DNA of 64,000 bases, taken from positions 52,157,644 to 52,221,643 of the forward strand of contig OX104113.1 in assembly GCA_944474755.1 (NCBI GenBank), given 5' to 3'. Positions within the stretch are counted from its first letter, which is position 1, and the number at the start of each line of letters is the position of its first letter. Source of the DNA: Limnoperna fortunei (Eukaryota > Mollusca > Bivalvia > Mytilida > Modiolidae). This document shows, piece after piece, positions 57,250 to 64,000 of this stretch. The position numbers were made by a program, and so were the translations under genes. The notes beneath the pieces were generated by a model, which did no database searches, was not told the origin of the DNA, and saw only the letters and a program-made list of their open reading frames with translations.

Positions 57250-58920
57250 AATACACCATATATAGTTTGGGGTAGACGGCCGCGGGTAAATTTTTTTAAT
57301 GATTTACGTCAGATTTATGATCCATATAACGTAATTATAACATTATTACAATTAATTACTTAACAAATTACAATAACAAAGTTGTATAGCTATATAAAAA
57401 TATCTGAAACGAAAAAAAATAAGAGAACAACATCGATTTAACAACTTTAAGTTGCGCATGTAGACATACTTCGAAATGTAAGAAACTTGTGCTATAAGAC
57501 TCCTTATTACTTCTTTATGATTTGCATATCAGGAAATACATTCTTACGATTGGTTAAAATGACTTTTTTGTCGTTCAATTTGAGGTCTTTATTTTTCTAT
57601 AGATGATGGTGAACCACAGTCTCTATGAATTATTTCTTAAATAGAACAATGGGTGGTTCGTATACATTAGCACGTCGAACAGGACACTGTGATTTGACAG
57701 AATTAATTGTGAAGCTTGACTTCATTTTTATAATCCGCTCGACAGAGTGGTCCTCATGTCTGTCCGTTCATCCATCCTTATTTGGTTTCCCGATGATAAG
57801 TCCAAAAGTTTGCATCCGATTTGAATGCAACTATGAAATATTGTCACATATCAGGTTGGTAAGAAGCCTTTTTAATTTTGGGGAAATCCATCAAGTTTCA
57901 ATGCCACAGTTCATAAAAAAACGTTAGAAATGTTTACAAAAATTTTGCCTTTAATTTCAATGAAACTATGGACTATAATTTCATATAAGATGGATCAGAA
58001 TCCTATTGATTTTGGGGGAAATATGTGAAATTTCAAGGTCACAGTGACCAAACATTTAGTCAAAGTGAGTCCAAGTTGCTATTTCGGTATTAGAGTGGTA
58101 GGCTCCTTGAAAGTCGTATAGCTCATTGGGGGAAGAGGTTAGAGTTCTGGTTTCTAATACCATGTAAATGATTCGGTAAAAATAGTTTTGTCCGTAACAG
58201 AACTAATCATTTTTTAATCATATGTAAGCTAGGATAATCATGTTGTTATTATCAGTGCTACATTTATTTGAAGGTACATTTTATTAATTGAATTTTATTT
58301 TTGTTTAGTGGACGCTATTTCCGACATCGCTTATCCATAAACAAATACATAATTCTAACCTTATACATGAAGATGTAAAATATATGAATGCAGCCTAAAA
58401 TGCGAGCATCGCACATTGTTCATGTCGTTACTTCAGAGCCCCCTAACAGTGCCTCTGCATTCCATTGATGACGGGACGTTATAATGTGTTGGTGACGTCA
58501 CTCAAATACAGCGTTTCAGATTGAACAAAAATTGTCTGGCATTTTTGTAGCAATTTGAAAAATAAGCACTTTAATTTTATCGATGTCAAAATTATTTTTG
58601 TCTACTTTCATATTATATATTTTTTGTTCGTCTACAATATTTTCATAGGATAGCTCAGCTACCATCTGAAATGGATTACTCTGGTACCCTGACGATGATA
58701 TCCTCATTAGCCTAAGCGGCCTTCGGATATAACGTCGTTATATTTGAAGCGAAGCTTGCGTCAATGAAAAATATTGCACCAGGAGACCAGGTTAGAAATG
58801 GATTTGTTCATAAGGATCACGTGACTTTTTTACACACACGCATGTAACCGTATAGCTCACATCTGCGATGCTCGCTATTACGCAAAAAAGCCAAGGACAT
58901 TTGTGTGAACACTTCATTTG
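57250..58920. other. No gene recognised
   Basis: AT-rich. The 100-codon plus frame 57625-57927 includes a TCCGTTCATCCATCC-type segment common in dispersed repeats and has no domain. Nothing else supported. Confidence 0.45.
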
Positions 58921-58929
58921 ATTTCAAAA

Positions 58930-61126
58930 ACAAGTTCTAATTTAAATTATATATATTAGTATCCATCCCGTTTAGCATATTTCTGAATTGGTCTATAGTT
59001 TCTATACCGTTTTTCCACATGATGAAAAAGTCATCGAGGTATCTTTTCTAATGTTGTACTAAATAGATGGCAAACAAATTTCCGAATAATTGTTCCGATT
59101 GTTCATATATGTTTAACTCGTGGTATCCCATAACTAAATTTGCATAAGTCGGCGCTACTTTGGTACCCATGACAGTTCCTGATTTGTGTCGATATGATTT
59201 ATTGTTGAATATGAAATAATTGTTTTCTAATATAAATCGTAAACCCGTTGTTATTAGGTTTCTGTCTATTCTATCTGGTATTAATTCAGTGTGAGCGTTA
59301 ATCCAGTATTCTACTGCTGTAATTCCATAGTCATGTGTGATATTGGTATAAAGATTAACTACATCGAAGGAAACAAGATAATCGGTTTTGTCAATTCTGT
59401 CTGGTAGGTGATTTAGCATGTCCAAATCGTCTCTTATAAAACTTTTTACGAGGATTAGAAGTGGTTGTAATAAGATATCCAAAAAAGTTACTAAGCCGGT
59501 GTGTTTCACACGCTGGACCGGCAACTATCGGTCTAAGTAAATCTTTTGGCGCTTTCATAGTAATTATTTGAGAATTTGTATTGCATGTATTTGTAATTTC
59601 ATGACATTTATGTATTTTAGGTAGACCATCAAATAAACTAGTTTGACATTTAAAGTCCGTGAAATAGTCTAATTCTTTATTCGTTAGACCTGTAAAGGTG
59701 CAGTAAAACTTTTAATTGATTTCTCGTTCTTTCTTGTTTATATTTTGGCGCTAATTCGTAGAAATTATTATCTCCCAACATTGAATTTACCAAGTTTGTA
59801 TATTAATCTGTATTAATTATAACCACTGAATTCCCTTTGTCGGGTTCTTTTATCACAATTGTTTTATCTTGTTCCATTAATTGTTGCCATTGAGAGTTTG
59901 AAAGATTAGAACGTACATTTTTAGTATTACTTACTGTTATAGGAAAGTTGGAGATCGCAATATTCATCAAGTGCAACATTCCGTTTTTTTTTCTCGGACA
60001 ATATGTGCTTTTATTTTTCACAATTGATTCGTCTTCTCTTTCTTCTTCATCAAAAAATTCCTCTGATAATCGAAGTTTTCTACAAAATTCTGTAATGTCA
60101 TCTAATAATTCAGGTATATTAGAATTTCTAGTTGTTGGGGTAAATTTAAGTCCCGTGCTTAAAATATCATTTTGTGTATCAGTTAGTACTTTGTTTGACA
60201 AATTTATTACTTTCGGTTTCTCCCTTGAAGTTTCCAACCCGTGTCCTGGTGTCCGTGTCTTGGGTATAAAAAATAATTCTGGTTGCTTCCTCTGAATGTT
60301 TGATTTCTTTCGGCATTTTTGGATGTTAAATTTCTGTTATAAAATTCATTCTGTACTAAATGTCTGCAGTTATTTAATCGTCCTCCAATATGTCTATTAT
60401 TTTGATTTCTTCTATTTATACTAGTAGAGCCATTTTCCTTCCGTATGTTTGTTGTTCTCGTTGTTTATTATATCGTGAATCATTGTATGGTTTCTGTGAT
60501 GTTTGTATCCTTGGTATTTAGGATTCGTGCTTGAAGATTGTGGTCGTTGTGACCTTTGGAAGTTTAACGCATTACTAAGTTGTTGCATTGCTGGTCGTTG
60601 CTGGTTAACAAATTGGTGTCTATAAGGTGAATTAGATCTAGAGTTCGCTGATACCGCTTCCACGAATCCGATTTTCTTTTGCAAGAATGGTTTTTCAGTT
60701 TCATATGTTTTTTGAAATCAGTTTCATAGTCCATGAACCAATTTTCATTTTTTGCCAGCGCTGTAGTGAGGATATTTCTTCGTTTTGGCACTCATAGATC
60801 CAAAGCTTAAAGACTTTATCTAGCTGATTTTGGTCCGCTTTTAAAATGATTTCTTGTTTCATCTTTTAATCAATATCTTTGAATTTTAGTTCGTATGAGT
60901 CGGCTCTCATTTTCATCAGTTCCATTTCTGTTCTCATTTTATCTAGAGACGACCTTTCCCGTAATTTCCTCTGTTGATCCGGTTCTTCTGAGATTCGGTT
61001 AATTTGATATTTCCTCGGAAGAATAATTGGTGTTGAGGTTAACCATTCCTCGTAAATATCTGCTTTACTTAGATTTGAAGCATGTTCTAAAAAGCAAATT
61101 TGCTTTGGATCATATTTTTGTTCCAT
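58930..61126 (-). pseudogene. Penelope-like element, reverse-transcriptase ORF
   Basis: Minus strand, 5' to 3': ATG at 61126 and a charged N-terminal region (MEQKYDPKQICFLEHASNLS; KYQINRISEEPDQQRKLRER), broken frames to 60421, VINLSNKVLTDTQNDIL and IVIKEPDKGNSVVIINTD (60200-59805), then GLPKIHKC near 59620 and LRPIVAGPACETHRLS near 59530. YLVSFDVVNLYTNITHDYGI lies near 59390 and GTVMGTKVAPTYANLVMGY near 59180-59125. After an in-frame TAG comes the catalytic RYLDDFFIMWKNG (about 59040-59000). These are the hallmark boxes of Penelope-like reverse transcriptases. The copy is truncated near 58930, before any GIY-YIG endonuclease. Several frameshifts and stops. Confidence 0.85.
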
Positions 61127-61214
61127 ACATTTCCGATTCTAATTTTAATTAGTAGTGCATTTCTGTCGTTGTTATCTGCTGTGTTCAATTGTGTAGGAAT
61201 GATTATATAATCAT

Positions 61215-61541
61215 TACTCTTAATGCTTAAAGTATTTTTTCATTTGGAGATGGAATAATATAAGTCCACTGGGAGCGTGTAAATACACAATACAGGTAGT
61301 TCAAAATATTATATAAAATGTCTAAAGAAAGTACCAACCAGTAAACTTATTATTTTGTTTGTTTGTTTGAATGGTGTTTTAACGCCACTTTCAGCAATTT
61401 TTCAGCTATGTCATGGCGTCCAGTTTTTATTGGGGGAGGAAGCCGGAGTACCCGGAGAGAACCCCCGACCTGCGGTAGGAAAACGTAAACTTATTAAGTA
61501 TCGGATCGACAAACATGACGATACAGCATAAACAAAAAATA
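61215..61541 (-). repeat. PLE 5'-flank direct repeat, proximal copy (SINE-interrupted)
   Basis: Runs from TAAAGTATTTTTTCATTTGG to CATGACGATACAGCATAAAC and is broken at 61353-61484 by a SINE. The same sequence without the SINE recurs at 61882-62052. Two partial direct copies upstream of the ORF fit the terminal-repeat arrangement (pLTR) of Penelope-like elements. Confidence 0.7.
61353..61484 (-). mobile_element. 5'-truncated SINE with 12-bp target-site duplication
   Basis: GTAAACTTATTA flanks it on both sides (61341-61352 and 61485-61496). Its minus-strand sequence begins GTTTTCCTACCGCAGGTCGG and ends with a CATTCAAACAAACAAACAAAA tail. The paralogous sequence near 62005 shows the uninterrupted site. 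The head (tRNA part) is missing, as expected for a 5'-truncated retroposition. Confidence 0.9.
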
Positions 61542-61828
61542 ATATACAATCTAGAAGATTATGCGACGATACAAATGACGGTGGTTTTTGTCAAAAATAT
61601 AGACACAGACTGACCAACGAATGGCCTTAGTCATTGAGTGTCAATATAAATAAATAACGTAAACAAGTCATAACATATTGATCTTAAACTTTCTCACTCC
61701 AACTGAACCCAAAACTTGTATATAGTTGCTTCCCAGTCCGCCACCCGCGGACGATCCGTGCTGTTACTTGGCTTTGCTCAAATATTCCAACAAGATGTCA
61801 TAAAAATTACCAAGGTGACAAATTCATT

Positions 61829-61871
61829 ACGCCAGACGCGCGTTTCGTATATTAAGACTCATCAGTGGCGT
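61829..61871 (-). ncRNA. Hammerhead ribozyme motif (type I layout)
   Basis: On the minus strand the segment reads ACGCCA (stem I, 5' side), the invariant CUGAUGA, a 12-nt stem-loop II (GUCUUAAUAUAC), invariant GAAA, a very short self-complementary stem III (ACGCGCGU), then the cleavage-site C followed by UGGCGU (stem I, 3' side, fully complementary to ACGCCA). Cleavage is predicted between 61835 and 61834. Stem II has one mismatch. It lies between the two direct repeats upstream of the Penelope-like ORF, where hammerheads are known to occur in such elements. The short palindromic stem III suggests it may work best as a dimer. Confidence 0.85.
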
Positions 61872-61881
61872 TTAACTATAA

Positions 61882-62052
61882 AAGTTTAAAGTATTTTTTC
61901 ATTTGGAGGTGGAATAATATAAATCCACTGGGATAGTGTAAATAAACAAACATGTAGTTCAAAATATTATATAAAAAGTATAAGGAAAGTTCCAACCAGT
62001 AAACTTATTAAGTATCGGATCGACAAACATGACGATACAGCATAAACACAAA
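61882..62052 (-). repeat. PLE 5'-flank direct repeat, distal copy (intact)
   Basis: The second copy of the 61215-61541 repeat, uninterrupted, ending CATGACGATACAGCATAAAC. It lies immediately 5' of the hammerhead motif on the element's strand. Confidence 0.75.
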
Positions 62053-62059
62053 TTTTGAT

Positions 62060-62355
62060 ATATATATAGTAAGAAACTATCACTCTTACCTCAAATGAAA
62101 AAACATAAATACTGAAAAATGTATGACCTATTTAGAAATATAAACATTGTTACTGATATTTGCTATGTTCGTGTTTGGGTTTAGTCGAAGAATATTTGAT
62201 TTGCGACTATCCGTATTTTTTTGCAGTACAAACAAGAAAACGTTTGATGCAGAGCATCAATTTGTCACCAAATTATTCTACATGCTTGCCTCTATGATAA
62301 TAATTTTACGGAGGCATTTAAAACATTTAAAATCTATGTTCCAGATTTTTTTCAT
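62060..62355. other. No gene recognised
   Basis: AT-rich; a 73-codon frame (62147-62368) has a hydrophobic start but no splice or domain support. Confidence 0.4.
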
Positions 62356-62359
62356 ATTT

Positions 62360-62522
62360 GTGTGTTGAAATGTTGTTTAACGTGGCGTTAAACAACATTA
62401 AAACAAACATACATAAAGTTTCAGCTTTATCATGGCGTCCAGTTTTTATTGGGGGAGGAAGCCGGAGAACCCGGAGAAACCCCCGACTTTCGGTAGGAAA
62501 ACTAGCAAACCTTGTCAATAAA
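62360..62522 (-). mobile_element. SINE core/tail fragment
   Basis: Minus strand shows TTGACAAGGTTTGCTAGTTT, TCCTACCGAAAGTCGGGGG, TTTCTCCGGGTTCTCCGGCT and GGACGCCATGATAAAGCTGA in order. The head is missing. Confidence 0.75.
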
Positions 62523-62767
62523 ATTATTTTATGCTCCGTACAGTTTTAATATGTAATGTTGTAATGCGTAAAGAAGCTTTACGACAATATTTTGTTGAAA
62601 TCACACTTGAACAGCATGTATTTTAAACCCAATATTTTCATTTGCTGTACTTAGCACACTTGGCTAAGAGTCTTTATTATAACAAAACGTTCCGAACCTT
62701 GAATATTTGTTTTTCTTTTTGCATAGTATAGGCTTAAATGCAAAAATGTTATACTGAAGGTCAAGTG

Positions 62768-62865
62768 TTTTCGGGTACTGTGGCTTCCTCCCCAATAAAA
62801 ACATGACGCCATGATATAGCTGAAAAATTGCTGAAAGTAACGTTAAAAATCATTCAAACAAACCA
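62768..62865 (+). mobile_element. SINE tail fragment
   Basis: Reads TGGCTTCCTCCCCAATAAAA, ATGACGCCATGATATAGCTG, AAAAATTGCTGAAAGTAACG and CATTCAAACAAACCAAAC. Opposite orientation to the fragment at 62360. Confidence 0.75.
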
Positions 62866-62869
62866 AACA

Positions 62870-63390
62870 ATCAATGCAAAATACAGATCATATCGATAGC
62901 GCCATCACCGAAAGTTAAAGAACAGGATAAAAATGTCTCTATGTATTATCAACTTCGTAAATAGAATACCAAAAATATTAATCATTGCATGAAAATTTAA
63001 TATTACCCAAGCATTTTTGCAGTCCAACATAATATTTTATCGTTTTGTTTTACTCGACTTGAATCATTGACATTCTCTTTTTTCAAATTAATGTTCAATC
63101 ATGATAACTAAGTATACATCGAAATATTTTCTCCTAGATTCATCCTTAGCAACGAAAGTAAATTCAAATATATCGCCGCCCTCTTTCTGTAAAAATGTTT
63201 TTTGTACCCATTTCGTTTTTCTGTTGCAATAACTGCAAATTAGTATGATTATGCCCATTTTAATAAGAAGAACACAACACAACTTGTTGTACCCCCTTTT
63301 TACCACTAAAGCAACAATACTTAATTATGTGTTTTTAAAAATGTTGGCATTCCGGGAACACACCGACTTACATATGTATTTTGGTGAAAG
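62870..63390. other. No gene recognised
   Basis: AT-rich; the 72-codon minus frame at 63088-63306 has no domain support. Confidence 0.45.
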
Positions 63391-63394
63391 TATT

Positions 63395-63545
63395 AGAATT
63401 CAATAAAGTCGTATTGTGCTGAAAGTACATAAAAAATAAATTTCAGCATTGATATCCAATAAAGACGTATTGTGCTGAAAGTATAGAGGATAAATAGATT
63501 AAAGCATTGATATAAATAAAGACGTATTGTGCTGAAAGTATATAT
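63395..63545 (+). repeat. Three tandem copies of a 55-60 bp unit
   Basis: CAATAAAGTCGTATTGTGCT followed by GAAAGTA recurs three times at about 57-bp spacing. A single copy lies at 57150-57245 and a short inverted remnant near 63580-63600. Confidence 0.8.
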
Positions 63546-63599
63546 ATATATATAAACATGCAATTTTACTTAGTAAAATACGTTTTATTGGATATTAAT

Positions 63600-64000
63600 A
63601 CTTAAATCTACTATTAGATTTAATCTACGGCTAGTTTTTTTATTCAGATTGGCACAAAAAATGTATAGAAGCATCTAATGAATATTTCTGATAATTTGTG
63701 TTCCACGTGTTTAACCGGTATAAAGAAAGAAGCCTTTAAAGTTATTTTTCCTCAACTGGTTTCTATGTTAATTAACTCTTCCATTGGTCCAGCAATTTCG
63801 GATTTTTTACCGGAACAGAAAGAGAAAACTGTATAGAGGACAAGCCAGTAAACCTTCACATTATGACTTCAATTAGTTTTGCAGTTTCTGAGAATAAAGG
63901 CGTCTAAACATTTTTTAAAAAAAGATTCTATGTTAACCTAACTCCTGCAGTAACGACACGTTTGAATTTTTTGTTGGCATAAATCTATATGATTTGTTTA
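63600..64000. other. No gene recognised
   Basis: AT-rich end of the window. A short repeat near 63834 (TATAGAGGACAAGCCAGTAA) matches copies at 27313 and 27552. Confidence 0.4.

Overview
The window looks like AT-rich nuclear DNA from a mollusc, most likely a bivalve. I infer this from intron-bearing genes with GT/AG junctions, the mix of decayed LINE, Penelope-like, BEL/Pao and Crypton-like elements, tRNA-derived SINEs, fold-back elements and minisatellites, and an nSTAND NTPase-ankyrin receptor of a type I associate with lophotrochozoan innate-immunity families. There is no bacterial-style gene organisation, no rRNA, no CRISPR array and no stand-alone tRNA gene.

The main host locus is one plus-strand gene spread over about 30 kb (6.7-36.6 kb). 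I rebuilt it exon by exon from splice sites and reading phase: a weak signal-peptide exon (6678-6746), two cysteine-rich ectodomain exons (14169/14191-14415 and 24733-25038), two short exons (28841-28895, 29532-29614), a transmembrane exon (30834-30908), an 18-nt microexon (31283-31300), an Ig-like exon lacking the second cysteine (32076-32387), and one large terminal exon (34148-36573) with an nSTAND3-type P-loop NTPase and 12 ankyrin repeats. From 14191 to the stop the exons sum to 3,500 nt; with the one base carried from upstream this is 1,167 codons including the stop, and every internal junction is in phase. The order reads as an ectodomain, a membrane anchor, then a cytosolic Ig-NTPase-ankyrin module.

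The rest is mostly mobile DNA. From 0 to 6 kb there is a microsatellite with duplicated hairpins, an inverted minisatellite element and three reverse-transcriptase relics. The 10-kb intron at 14.4-24.7 kb holds a minus-strand LINE (about 22.0 to 14.8 kb) interrupted by a plus-strand LINE (about 17.0-19.9 kb) ending in an (ATGA)n tail. At 38.8-43.3 kb lies a decayed minus-strand BEL/Pao element. Upstream of it, also on the minus strand, is a two-exon Crypton-type (DUF3504-like) tyrosine-recombinase gene (45831-43668) with one in-frame stop. From 51.2 to 56.9 kb is a minus-strand LINE broken by two insertions, one with a visible 6-bp target duplication. From 58.9 to 62.1 kb is a minus-strand Penelope-like element whose 5' flank has two direct repeats and a hammerhead-ribozyme motif (61871-61829). 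A SINE has jumped into one of those repeats, leaving a 12-bp target duplication, and the other repeat preserves the empty site.

Long stretches (10.1-14.1, 36.8-38.8, 45.9-47.2, 49.1-50.1, 57.3-58.9 and 62.9-64.0 kb) hold nothing I can assign beyond short repeats. All family names come from motif recognition by eye; no database was searched.
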